A DNA stretch of 64,000 bases. Source: Cohnella phaseoli. Its GTDB lineage: Bacteria; Bacillota; Bacilli; Paenibacillales; Paenibacillaceae. The notes under the pieces were generated by a model. That model had not been told where the DNA came from. It made no database searches and saw only the letters and a list, made by a program, of their open reading frames with translations. Made by a program: the position numbers and the translations under genes. The DNA is taken from contig NZ_QRDZ01000004.1 in NCBI RefSeq assembly GCF_003386235.1, positions 248,001 through 312,000 on the forward strand. The letters run 5' to 3'. Below are positions 43,769 through 53,500 of the stretch, in pieces (positions within the stretch are counted from its first letter, which is position 1; every line of letters begins with the position of its first letter).

Positions 43769-45407
43769 CGAAAGGCCGATCGTCGATAGTTTGATCGATT
43801 TGTTCGCTCGGGAGGGCAAGCCGGAGCTGGAAACGTATGCTGCGTATTCCGCGGCTCAGGCCCTGGAGTGGTTAGGCCGAACGAAGATCGATATCGTTCT
43901 TTCCGATATTCGGATGCCGGGTATGGACGGACTGGAGCTGCAACGGGAAATCGTCAAGCAGTGGCCGTCTTGCAAGGTCGTCTTCTTGACCGGATACGAC
44001 GACTTCGAGTACATCCAGCAAGGGATGCGCAACGGGGGTGTCGATTACTTGCTGAAGACGGAAAGTCCCGATGAGATTCTCCGCGCTGTGAATAAGGCCG
44101 CGGAAGAGCTGTACGAAACGGTCGAAGCCGAACGGCTGGTCCTTCTCGCGGAGAACCAGCTGAGGCGGGCTATGCCCTTGCTGTTGAACGAATACATGCT
44201 GGAAATGATTCATGGCGATCCGGAATCGATGCGCAGAAGGGGAGAGCGGTTCGCCGAATGGCAAGTCCCCCTTGAAGACGACGGCGACGTAATGTTGGTT
44301 ATCGGTCGCGTGGATGATTGGCGGGACGAGCTCGGCGCTGCGGATAAACAGTTGATGCTGTTCGCCATTCGGAACATCGCGGAGGAGTTTCTCGCGAAGT
44401 CCACGCGTTGCGTATCGGTAATATGGGAAAAAAGCAAGCTGATGTGGTTTATTCAGCCTCTCGAACGGCTTACTTCGGCCGAGTCGAAAGGACGATTGAG
44501 CCGCTTCGTCCACGGGACGATCGAGTCGATCCAGATTGCTTGCAAGCAGCACCTGAAGCTCGGCGTGTCGTTCGCTTCGGCCGTCGGTACCGCGCCTTGG
44601 ACGCGCGCGCCGGAGACGTTCCACGACTTGAAACGTCTGCTTGGTCGGGGACTCGGTTCCGGCAAGGAGCTGATTCTCATCGATCGGTCGGGCTCAGAGC
44701 ACCCTCAACCGGATCCCGGATTCCAGACCCGCGAAATTCGCAGCCGCCTTGAGAAAGTCGGTCCAATGGCGGCGTTTTTGGAAAACGGCCGGAAGGAAAG
44801 CTTTTTCGCGGAGTTCTCATTGCTGATGGAATTGTCTTCGGGCCGAATGGATAGGGAAGATCCTCTGAAGCTGGAGGTCTATTATTCTCTTGTCGCCTTA
44901 TTCCTGGCGTATCTAAACCGCTGGGGACTGCATGACGAGATCGGAGCTTCCCTTGACCTCGGAAAGCTGTCGAGGTTCGAGTCCCACGCCTCGTGGGAGG
45001 AAGCCGAAGAGTATTTCATTTCAATTGCGGAGTGCCTGTTCGAGCAGAAAAACGTCGATCGCCATAACCGCGAAGATGACTTGATCAAGCATATCCGACT
45101 GTATGTGGAACGCAATTTGGCCGGTGATTTATCCCTTACCCGAATAGGGGAGGTCGTGGGCTACAATCCCTATTATTTGACGAGGCTTTACAAGCAGATT
45201 ACAAACGAAGGGCTCACGGAATTTATCGCGGAAGCGAGATTGGCGAGGGCGAAGAAGCTTTTGGAGAACAACCGGATGATCGTTCAGGACATATCCAGGG
45301 CGGTCGGTTTTATGACGGAACAGTCCTTCTATCGCTTTTTCAAGAAAGCGACCAACCTAACCCCTCAAGAATATCGGGAAAGGCATGCCGATCTCCAAAA
45401 CGGATAA
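43743..45407 (+). CDS. response regulator with AraC output (YesN type), block D
   Basis: 554 residues. Receiver with D55 (IVLSDIRMP) and K105; the residue after the Lys is Thr, not the common Pro. A long middle region (~130-430) separates it from the C-terminal AraC HTH pair (LSLTRIGEVVGYNPYYLTRL, DISRAVGFMTEQSFYRFFKK). ATG 43743 gives the usual receiver N-terminus MIRLLIVDN; three nearby in-frame ATGs (43728, 43734, 43737) are alternatives. It presumably switches on the binding-protein operon that begins 105 bp downstream. Confidence 0.92.
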   Translation: MIRLLIVDNERPIVDSLIDLFAREGKPELETYAAYSAAQALEWLGRTKIDIVLSDIRMPGMDGLELQREIVKQWPSCKVVFLTGYDDFEYIQQGMRNGGVDYLLKTESPDEILRAVNKAAEELYETVEAERLVLLAENQLRRAMPLLLNEYMLEMIHGDPESMRRRGERFAEWQVPLEDDGDVMLVIGRVDDWRDELGAADKQLMLFAIRNIAEEFLAKSTRCVSVIWEKSKLMWFIQPLERLTSAESKGRLSRFVHGTIESIQIACKQHLKLGVSFASAVGTAPWTRAPETFHDLKRLLGRGLGSGKELILIDRSGSEHPQPDPGFQTREIRSRLEKVGPMAAFLENGRKESFFAEFSLLMELSSGRMDREDPLKLEVYYSLVALFLAYLNRWGLHDEIGASLDLGKLSRFESHASWEEAEEYFISIAECLFEQKNVDRHNREDDLIKHIRLYVERNLAGDLSLTRIGEVVGYNPYYLTRLYKQITNEGLTEFIAEARLARAKKLLENNRMIVQDISRAVGFMTEQSFYRFFKKATNLTPQEYRERHADLQNG

Positions 45408-45512
45408 CGGAAAGTGAAAATCGGCGAGTAGAGAGGGCGTTCGGCGCCTACTTATAATAGGGCTAGGCAGAAGAGTTCGACGTTCTGTACACGATCCAAG
45501 GGGGAACGGCAA

Positions 45513-47213
45513 TTGAAAAGAAGACGTCTATTCAAGCTAATTACCGGCATGCTGACGATCGCGCTCGTTGCTTCGGCTTGCAGCGGAGGCGGAGGGAAAA
45601 GCGCCGAGAAGACGAGTGAATCATCGGCGCAACCGTCTGCTTCTGCATCAGAAGCGTCGGGGAGTCCTGCGGGGAAAGCGGATCCGTTCGAGAAATACGA
45701 CCCGCCCATCGAGCTTCACGTCGCCCGAGCCGTGGATCAGACATGGACTTACCCGAAAGGCGACAGCATCGACAACAACGTTTGGTACCGAGAATACGAG
45801 AATTTGCTCGGCATTAAGGTAGTTCACGACTGGACCGCGCTTGCCACCGAGTACAATCGCAAGCTGAACGTCTCGATCGCTTCGGGAAGCCTTCCTGAGG
45901 TATTCTCCGTATCGGCGAGCCAGTTGAAGCAGCTTGCGGATGCCGGACAGCTGGAGGATCTCACCGGCGCCTACGAGAAGTACGCATCCGACCATACGAA
46001 GAAGCTCCAGCAAGGAGACGGGGGAGCGGCTCTTGCCTCCGCCACGTTTAACGGCAAGCTGTTGGCGATTCCGGTCGTCAACGCGCCGATCTACGAGCCC
46101 AATCTGCTATGGGTCAGAACGGATTGGCTGGAGAAGCTGAATCTGCCCGAACCGAAGACGCTGGAGGACGTATTCCGCATCTCCGAGGCGTTCGCCAATG
46201 AGGACCCGGACGGAAACGGCGAGAAAGATACGTTTGGCATTGCAGTGAATAACTATCTGTATGGACCGATTACTTCGATTACCGGCCTAGCCAACGCGTA
46301 TCACGCGTATCCGCAAACGTGGATCAAGGACGAGAGCGGCAAGGTCGTCTACGGTTCCACACAGCCGCAGATGAAAGAAGTGCTGGCGAAGCTGCAGGAG
46401 ATGTACAAGGGCGGCCAGCTCGACAGGGAGTTCGGAGTGAAAGACGGCAACAAAGTCGCGGAAGATATCGCGGCCAACCATTTTGGCATGGCTTTCGGAG
46501 CGAACTGGAATCCGTACGTGTTCCTCGACGCCGTCAAAAAAAATCCGGGCATGGAGTGGAAGCCGTACCCTGTACCTTCCGTCGACGGCACTCCGACGAA
46601 GGCGAGCGCGGGCTTCTCGGCCAGCGGTTACGTCGTCGTCCGCAAAGGGTTCGAGCATCCGGAAGCAGTCGTTAAAATGCTGAATCTGCACGAGGAAGTC
46701 GTGCACGGATCTAGAAGGAACGAAGGCCAGTTCATCACCGTCGAAGAAGGCGGCGAAAGAATCAACACGTCCCGTCTGTCGATCGTGCAGTCCGGCGTAT
46801 CCAACGACGGGGTCATCGAGTCCCTCAAGCTGCTTCGCGAGGCGATCAAGAACGAGGATGAAAGCCTGCTGAAGGACGCTTTGACGGAAACGGACAAATA
46901 CGGGCCTACCGTCGATTATCTCAAGACGGGCAATATGGACAATTGGGCGGTCGCCCATCAGTACTTCGGATTTGAAGCGACGATGGACAATTATACCGGA
47001 GATCGGCTGCTCATGACCGCGTTCGGCGGACAGACGCCGACGATGACCGACAAGTGGGCGACGCTCGACAAGCTCGAAAAGGAGACGTTCACCAAAATCA
47101 TCATGGGCGCGGCGTCCGTAGACGAATTCGATAAGTTCGTCGAAGACTGGAACAAGCTCGGCGGAGAAGCCATCCTGCAAGAAATCAACGATTGGTTAAG
47201 CTCTCAACAATAA
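45513..47213 (+). CDS. ABC transporter substrate-binding lipoprotein, block D
   Basis: 566 residues. Signal peptide with lipobox VASAC, then a Gly/Ser/Ala linker. Large binding-protein class for LplB/LplC-type permeases; recognisable stretches are LNVSIASGSLPEVFSVSASQ and GMAFGANWNPYV. It starts at TTG 45513, preceded by AAGGGGGAA. A TATAAT at 45453-45458 may be a -10, although no good -35 is seen. A large stem-loop follows the gene. The ligand is unknown. Confidence 0.92.
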   Translation: MKRRRLFKLITGMLTIALVASACSGGGGKSAEKTSESSAQPSASASEASGSPAGKADPFEKYDPPIELHVARAVDQTWTYPKGDSIDNNVWYREYENLLGIKVVHDWTALATEYNRKLNVSIASGSLPEVFSVSASQLKQLADAGQLEDLTGAYEKYASDHTKKLQQGDGGAALASATFNGKLLAIPVVNAPIYEPNLLWVRTDWLEKLNLPEPKTLEDVFRISEAFANEDPDGNGEKDTFGIAVNNYLYGPITSITGLANAYHAYPQTWIKDESGKVVYGSTQPQMKEVLAKLQEMYKGGQLDREFGVKDGNKVAEDIAANHFGMAFGANWNPYVFLDAVKKNPGMEWKPYPVPSVDGTPTKASAGFSASGYVVVRKGFEHPEAVVKMLNLHEEVVHGSRRNEGQFITVEEGGERINTSRLSIVQSGVSNDGVIESLKLLREAIKNEDESLLKDALTETDKYGPTVDYLKTGNMDNWAVAHQYFGFEATMDNYTGDRLLMTAFGGQTPTMTDKWATLDKLEKETFTKIIMGAASVDEFDKFVEDWNKLGGEAILQEINDWLSSQQ

Positions 47214-47232
47214 CGGAGCCGCCGCCGCGGAA

Positions 47233-47290
47233 GCATAACGGAACGAACGGGGAAGATGGAGCGTCTCATCCTCCCCTTCTTTCGTTATGC
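47233..47290 (+). terminator. intercistronic stem-loop after block D binding-protein gene
   Basis: Outer arms GCATAACG / CGTTATGC enclose an inner hairpin GGGGAAGATG / CATCCTCCCC followed by TTCTTT. It lies between the binding-protein stop and the permease. Probably a partial terminator or a stabiliser. Confidence 0.6.
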
Positions 47291-47335
47291 CCCGGAAAGG
47301 CTTAACGACTTCGCATACAGGCGGTGAAACGAACG

Positions 47336-48235
47336 ATGAAAACGACTAGATGGATACGGGAAATGCCTCTGCACATGCTGCTTCTGCCCGGTCTTATTTT
47401 GGTTCTCGTCTATAGCTACGTGCCCATGCTGGGCGTCGTGATCGCTTTTCAGAAGTTCACGATTTTCAGCGGATGGTTCGGTTCCCCGTGGATCGGCCTC
47501 GATAATTTCAGGTTCGTGCTCGATATGCCGAACACCGGACAGGTCATCTGGAACACGATTTTTATCGCTTGCATGAAAATCGTCTTCGGACTGTTCGTTC
47601 CGATCGTCGTCGCGCTGCTGCTGAACGAAGTATCGCGATCGTTTATCAAGCGGGGCGTGCAGACGCTCATTTATTTGCCCCATTTTCTGTCATGGGTCAT
47701 CCTCGGCGGCATCTTGATCGATCTGTTGTCCCCTTCGGAAGGAATCGTCAACGCGATGCTTGGCAAGCTCGGTTTCGAACCAATCTTCTTTCTGGCGGAC
47801 AACCGCTGGTTCCCTGCCGTGCTGATCGCGTCCGATGTCTGGAAGGAGTTCGGATTCAGCACGATCGTCTACTTAGCCGCGATTACGAGCGTTAATCCGA
47901 CGTTGTATGAGGCGGCCGTCGTGGACGGGGCCAACCGCTGGAAGCAAACGTTCCACGTTACGCTGCCCGGGATGATGCCGATTATCGTACTGATGGTCAC
48001 GCTGAGTCTCGGGAACGTGCTAAACGCCGGGTTCGATCAAGTGTTTAACCTGGCTAATCCTCTCGTCTACGAAAGCGGTGACATTCTCGACACGATGATC
48101 TACCGGATCGCGTTTAACGACGCGCAGTACGGCGTGGCCACGGCGGTCGGTTTGTTCAAATCGGTCGTCTCCTTTCTGCTGATCTCCGTCTCTTATTGGT
48201 TGGCCTATCGACTTGCGAATTACCGGATTTTCTAG
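47336..48235 (+). CDS. ABC transporter permease (LplB type), block D
   Basis: 299 residues. First helix MLLLPGLILVLVYSYVPMLG; EAA loop TLYEAAVVDGANRWKQTFHV; tail SYWLAYRLANYRIF. The start is taken at ATG 47336 with AGGCGGTGA upstream; the GTG at 47324 is inside that SD. It is the intact half of the channel; its partner gene, 16 nt downstream, carries a stop codon. Confidence 0.92.
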   Translation: MKTTRWIREMPLHMLLLPGLILVLVYSYVPMLGVVIAFQKFTIFSGWFGSPWIGLDNFRFVLDMPNTGQVIWNTIFIACMKIVFGLFVPIVVALLLNEVSRSFIKRGVQTLIYLPHFLSWVILGGILIDLLSPSEGIVNAMLGKLGFEPIFFLADNRWFPAVLIASDVWKEFGFSTIVYLAAITSVNPTLYEAAVVDGANRWKQTFHVTLPGMMPIIVLMVTLSLGNVLNAGFDQVFNLANPLVYESGDILDTMIYRIAFNDAQYGVATAVGLFKSVVSFLLISVSYWLAYRLANYRIF

Positions 48236-48251
48236 AAGGGAGTGACACGAT

Positions 48252-49133
48252 GTGCATTACATTTCCTGGAGCAGGCGTCTGTTCCTCGTCGCGAATTCGA
48301 CGTTTCTGGTCGTATTGGCGCTTCTCTGCTTTCTGCCGCTCGTTCATGTGCTTGCGGTATCGTTCAGCGAGAGCGCGGCGGTCGCTGCCGGACAGGTCAC
48401 GTTCTGGCCGGTCGACTTCTCGCTCAAGTCCTACGATTTTATTATTAGCAGGCCCGAGTTTCTGCGTTCCTTCGGCATCACGCTGGAGCGGGTCGCCTTA
48501 GGGACTGCGATCAATATGCTGCTGACGATCACGATCGCTTACCCGTTGTCCAAGGAAACGAAATCATTCCGCATGCGCACCGTCTACGTGTGGATTTTCG
48601 TGTTCACGATTTTATTCGCGGGCGGACTTGTCCCTTGGTACATGACGATCAAATACACCGGGCTGCTCGATTCGGTCTGGGCGCTCGTTCTTCCCGGGGC
48701 GGTTCCCGTGTTTAATGTGATTCTGCTGCTGAACTTCTTTCGCGGCTTGCCGAAAGAGCTGGAGGAATCGTGTTTTATGGACGGTGCAGGCCACTTGCGG
48801 ACGTTGTGGAGCATCTATGTGCCGCTGTCCTTGCCCGGATTGGCCACGGTCGGCCTGTTCACGATCGTCGGGCATTGGAACGCCTGGTTCGACGGCCTCA
48901 TTCTGATGAACAAGCCGGAGCATTATCCTCTGTCTTAGTATTTGCAAACGATCATCATCAATTTCGATTTCTCTCAGGTGAAGCAGGAGGATATTCACAA
49001 GCTTTCGCAAATCTCGACGCGCACATCCAAGGCCGCTCAGATCATCGTAGGCGCGTTGCCGATTCTGCTGGCCTATCCGTTTTTGCAAAAGTATTTCGTC
49101 AAAGGAATCGTATTGGGGAGCGTGAAGGGGTAA
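48252..49133 (+). pseudogene. ABC transporter permease (LplC type) interrupted by an in-frame TAG
   Basis: From GTG 48252 (SD GGGAGTGA 6 nt upstream) the frame codes for 228 residues of a typical permease, including the EAA loop ELEESCFMDGAGHLRTLWSI. It meets TAG at 48936-48938, just after NKPEHYPLS. The same frame then continues without further stops as YLQTIIINFDFSQVKQ... to the signature tail LQKYFVKGIVLGSVKG, ending in TAA at 49131-49133. Read through, it gives 293 residues, the normal length. The truncated product would lack the last part of the channel and its final helix. One substitution explains it, so it is either a recent inactivating mutation, a sequence error or a readthrough site. 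The downstream GH32-like gene begins 2 nt after the TAA. Confidence 0.85.
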
Positions 49134-49134
49134 C

Positions 49135-50550
49135 ATGGGCGATTTTTTCTACAAGCCGCGCGACGGCTGGCTGGCCGACGTCATACCGTTCCATGAGGAC
49201 GGGGAATTCAAGCTTCTGTATTTGAAAGACTGGCGTGACAAAGAGAAATACGGCGAAGGGACGCCATGGTTTCTGCTCGGCACGAAGGATTTCGTCGGCT
49301 ATACCGAGTACGGGGAAGTATTGCCCAGAGGCGGCGAAGACGAGCAGGACCTGTATATTTACACGGGCTGCATTCTGAAGGCCGACGGCCGTTACCACAT
49401 TTTCTATACGGGCAACAACTTTCATTTTCCTTCGCAGGGCAAAAAGCAACAGGCGGTCATGCACGCGGTTAGCGACGATATGCTGCATTGGACTAAAATC
49501 CCGGAAGATGCGTTCTACGCTCGCGAAGATCTCTACGAGGTTCACGATTGGCGGGATCCGTTCGTGTTCTGGAACGAGGAGGCCGGAGAATATTGGATGC
49601 TGCTGGCCGCCCGCCTGAAGGAAGGTCCGGCCAACCGGCGAGGCTGCGTCGCTTTGTGCGCTTCCAAGGATCTCAAGAGCTGGGAGACGAGGGAACCGTT
49701 CTGGGCTCCTTATCTGTACACGACCCACGAGTGCCCGGATCTGTTTCGGATCGGGGATTGGTGGTATTTGGTCTACTCCACGTTCTCGGACCGCACGGTC
49801 ACGCATTACCGGATGAGCCGATCGCTGCAGGGACCGTGGACGGCGCCGGCCGACGACGCGTTCGATACTCGGGCCTTCTATGCGGCGAAAACGTGGTCCG
49901 ACGGGCAACGCCGGTACGCATTCGGATGGAATCCGACGAGGGAAGGCGAGCACGACTACGGAACGTGGCAGTGGGGGGGCGAGCTCATCGTCCACGAGAT
50001 CGATCAACGTGAGAACGGGACGTTGTCCGTTAAGGTACCGAAAACCGTCGGCGCGGCGTTTGCGACAGAGGTCCCGTTCGAATGGTCGGGAGTTCTGGGC
50101 GAATGGAGTCTGAAAGACGGAAACGCAACCGCCAGTGCAGCGGATTCCTTCGCTTGCGCCACGGCGGGAACGCTGCCTGACGTCTGCAAAATCACCGCGA
50201 AAATGTCGTTCGGGTCGAATACGCGCGCCTGCGGTTTCGTCCTGAAGACGGACGAGAGCTTGGATCGCGGCTATCAGATTCGGTTCGAGCCGGGGAGAAG
50301 TCGGGTCGTGCTGGATGTCTGGCCGAGAAAAGGGGACATCCCGTTCGTCGTCGGTATGGAAAGACCGATTGAACTTAAGCCGGACGTCGTTTGCGAGGTT
50401 GAAGTTTATGTGGACGGCACCGTATGCGAGATTTACGCGAATGGCCAGATCGCCTTGAGCGCGCGGCTCTACGACTGGAAGGAAGGAGAATGGGGGGTCT
50501 TCGTCAGCGAGGGTCAAGCTAGCTTCGCGACGGAACTGTTCGAACGTTAA
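49135..50550 (+). CDS. GH32-like (clan GH-J) glycoside hydrolase
   Basis: 471 residues, no signal peptide; cytoplasmic. Five-bladed beta-propeller plus C-terminal beta-sandwich expected. Visible residues are D15 in GWLADVIPF (nucleophile position), D141 in DWRDPFVFW (RDP motif) and E199 in HECPDLF (EC motif, acid/base). The first block differs from the WMNDPNG of sucrases and inulinases, so the substrate may not be a simple fructoside. The C-terminal part has the GH32 sandwich signature near EVYVDGTVCEIYANG. It starts at ATG 49135, with AAGGGG overlapping the end of the broken permease. It is probably translationally coupled to that gene, so the stop there may reduce its expression. Confidence 0.85.
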   Translation: MGDFFYKPRDGWLADVIPFHEDGEFKLLYLKDWRDKEKYGEGTPWFLLGTKDFVGYTEYGEVLPRGGEDEQDLYIYTGCILKADGRYHIFYTGNNFHFPSQGKKQQAVMHAVSDDMLHWTKIPEDAFYAREDLYEVHDWRDPFVFWNEEAGEYWMLLAARLKEGPANRRGCVALCASKDLKSWETREPFWAPYLYTTHECPDLFRIGDWWYLVYSTFSDRTVTHYRMSRSLQGPWTAPADDAFDTRAFYAAKTWSDGQRRYAFGWNPTREGEHDYGTWQWGGELIVHEIDQRENGTLSVKVPKTVGAAFATEVPFEWSGVLGEWSLKDGNATASAADSFACATAGTLPDVCKITAKMSFGSNTRACGFVLKTDESLDRGYQIRFEPGRSRVVLDVWPRKGDIPFVVGMERPIELKPDVVCEVEVYVDGTVCEIYANGQIALSARLYDWKEGEWGVFVSEGQASFATELFER

Positions 50551-50583
50551 CATTAGGAAACCATGATCGGGAGGGAAAAAGCC

Positions 50584-53500
50584 ATGATGGTCAAGAGCAA
50601 GAAGCCGATGATTCTGAGCTTGGCGTTAGTCCTCGTTCTCGTTTGCAGCTTGTTTAACGGCATGGCATCGGCGAACGAAGCGAAGGTTACGTTTAATCCC
50701 AACACGAGAAACGTGGATTTTACTTACGGCAACGTTGAGATGACCTATGGAAGCGGCAGCCAGTTGACAGGCATTCGGCATAAGACGCTATCCAACCTCT
50801 GGAACGGCTCGGCGACCTCCGCTATAGACGTCAAGAAAGGGCATTCGACTTTGTCGCAAATTTGGGGGAGCGGTTCGACCCGCGCAGAGCTGGAGACGAC
50901 CGTGTCCGCGAAATACGACGGGACGCTTACGGTGAGTCAGAACGCCGACACGCAAGCGCCGGGGATTACGGGGGTGCAATGGGGACTAATCATACCCGAT
51001 ACGTACGACTTGGTCATCCCCGTGCTCGGCGGCATTCGGTTGACGGCCGAATCGCCGGACGCGGCATACGGGTTCACGCAGTTCGATTACCCGAACGTGT
51101 GGGAAGCGCAGTTTTTTCTCGTTCAAGGGGCTAACGGAGGCTTGCTCGTACACGCGAACGACGACGCTCATTTCTTCAAAAGCTTGCACGTGAAGCATGA
51201 GAACGGCAACTTCTACGTCGGGATGGAGACGTATCGCCCGGCGCCGTTCGATCAGGCGATCAAAGCCGAGTCGACCGATTGGAGGTTGCGCGCTTACACG
51301 GGCGATTGGGTTAACGGGGCTAATCTGTACCGCGAATGGGCGGATAGGAAGTTCGATCTGTCCAAGCTATCGCGCCTGCAGCCGGCTTGGACGAAAGAGA
51401 TCCGGTTCACGGTGTTGACGGATCTCGAGGATGCTTCGATGCTGGAAGAGCTGGCGGAGAAGGTGATCGCGGAGCAGACGCTGCTCGTCGTGCCCGGCTG
51501 GAGGCTGGATCCTTACGATGTCGACTTTCCGGACTATACGCCGAAGCCGGATATCGCCGCCAAGATTCAAGCGGCTCAGGCGCTGGGATATAAAGTGATG
51601 CTCTACGTTAACATTTTCGGCGTGTCTCCCGACAATCCCGCTTATGCGGCGATGCAGCCCTACCAAGTGAAAGATCCGTTCACCGGACAGCCGGTGTACT
51701 CGGAATATACGGCGGGATCGGAACATATCAAGTTCGCCCAGATCAATCCGGCTTCGCAGGCGTGGCGGCAGTTGTTCGTGGACAAAATGGAAGAGTTGGT
51801 CGATGAAGTCCAGCCAGACGCGTTGCATCTGGACCAGTCTTTGCTTATGTACAACGACGCGAACGGCCTGATCGACGGCAAGAACATGATGCAGGGCAAC
51901 TTAGCCCTTCATCGCGATCTAAGAGAGCGATTGCCCGCGAACATAGCGCTTGGCGGGGAGAGCTTGAACGAGATCACGACGCGCTACGAAGCGTTCGCGC
52001 AGCGGCATGCGTACGGCATCTCCGCTCCCTCCGGAACTTGGGACGATTCGAAGATCGACCAGGTCGTTCCGGCGAGTTCCGCGATCTTCGCTCCGTACAC
52101 GACGATCTATGGGCATCCGGATCACGCCAATCCGTTGACCGAGGATTACTTCCTGGCGTGGCACAAAGTCGTACAGAATCGGCTGGGCGCGATTCCGATG
52201 CTTACGCGGCCGAACTTCGGCCAGATCGCGAACCCGACTCCGCTAATGGAGCTGTTTCTGGGGGAAGCGAAATGGTACCAGGACCGCAAACCCGAGGCGA
52301 GCTTCTCGAACTGGACGACCGGGACGCTGTTCTCCTTCCGGATGGCGGACGGCAGAACGGCGACCTACGAGCGGGGGGTTAGCGGGGAAAAGCTGGTGTC
52401 GCGCGGACCGGGAGAACCCGCCGGAGGAACGGAAATCCTGAGATACGTCTACGGCGTGGATAGCGTCGTTCTGCCGGGGACTATTCCCGGCTGGTACTTG
52501 TACGACGAGACGAAGCTGTTTGGCTTGAATCCCGACAAAACGTATGTCTATTCGAACGTAACGCGCGATCCGAACGCGTTCCACGTCTACGAGCTCCCGT
52601 CCGACGTGGCCGCGAAACGGCTATCGGTCAAGACGAATCACACTGTACTTTCTTTGCAGGATAAGCAAACGGCGGATGTCGTCGATTTTCTGGATTATCC
52701 GGGGCCGATTCGGGCCGGGGAGAAGCTGAGCGACGGCACCGTGCATCAAACGGCCTCTCCTTTTTCATCGGAGAACGGCTTCTCCCATACGTTCTCCCAA
52801 GGCGGAACCGTACAGCATTGGGGCGATCGGATGTTGGCTCATCCGCCTTACATGGGACAATGGCAAGGAGGCCATACTTGGCTGGAGTTCGACGTGCAAT
52901 TGCCCGCAGGCCGGGTTCCTATGTTCACGGCGGGCGTGCAATTGGGCTCCGAGCAGAACGTCCAGAGCAGCGACGGCGTTACGTTCAAAGTCTATGCCTG
53001 GGAGAAAGACGCGCCTCCGGCGACGAGGCCTGTGCTTAGTATGGAGCAATTCAGCCGAAGCGCGACGCCGACGCCGGTCGAGCTGGATCTCGCTTCCCTG
53101 CAAGGGAAGGAGATCACGCTCCGGCTGGAGACGCATCCCGGCGCGACGGTGGACAATGACTCTGCAGTATGGGTAACCCCTCGCATCGACTTGGAGCCGG
53201 ATGCCGGCCAACCGCGGATCGCGAGTCTGAAGCTGGTCAGCCCGCAGCCGCTGACGTCGGTTGTATCGAGCGCGGGATCGGTTCAGACGACCGATCTCGG
53301 CAATCATCGGTACGAGATCGCCGCTCCGGCTACCGGTACGTTGTATCTGATCCATAGTTCCGCGGGAACGGCACAGTTGCCGCTTTCTCTGAAGGAGGAG
53401 CCGTTCGATTCGAGCCTGCTGTTCGAGAACGGCACGGAGAGCCCGCCGCAAGGGCCGTTCGGCGGAATTCCCGGCACTGGCGCCGTGCTTGGCGTTCAGA

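Noticed and set aside
48942..49133. Separate small gene after the TAG
   Set aside because: It is in the same frame as the permease, lacks an SD, and codes for the exact missing C-terminus; it is the 3' part of the interrupted gene.
49099..50553. 484-codon open frame antisense to the GH32-like gene
   Set aside because: Covers exactly the sense gene, has Arg/Pro-rich unstructured composition, and lacks family motifs.
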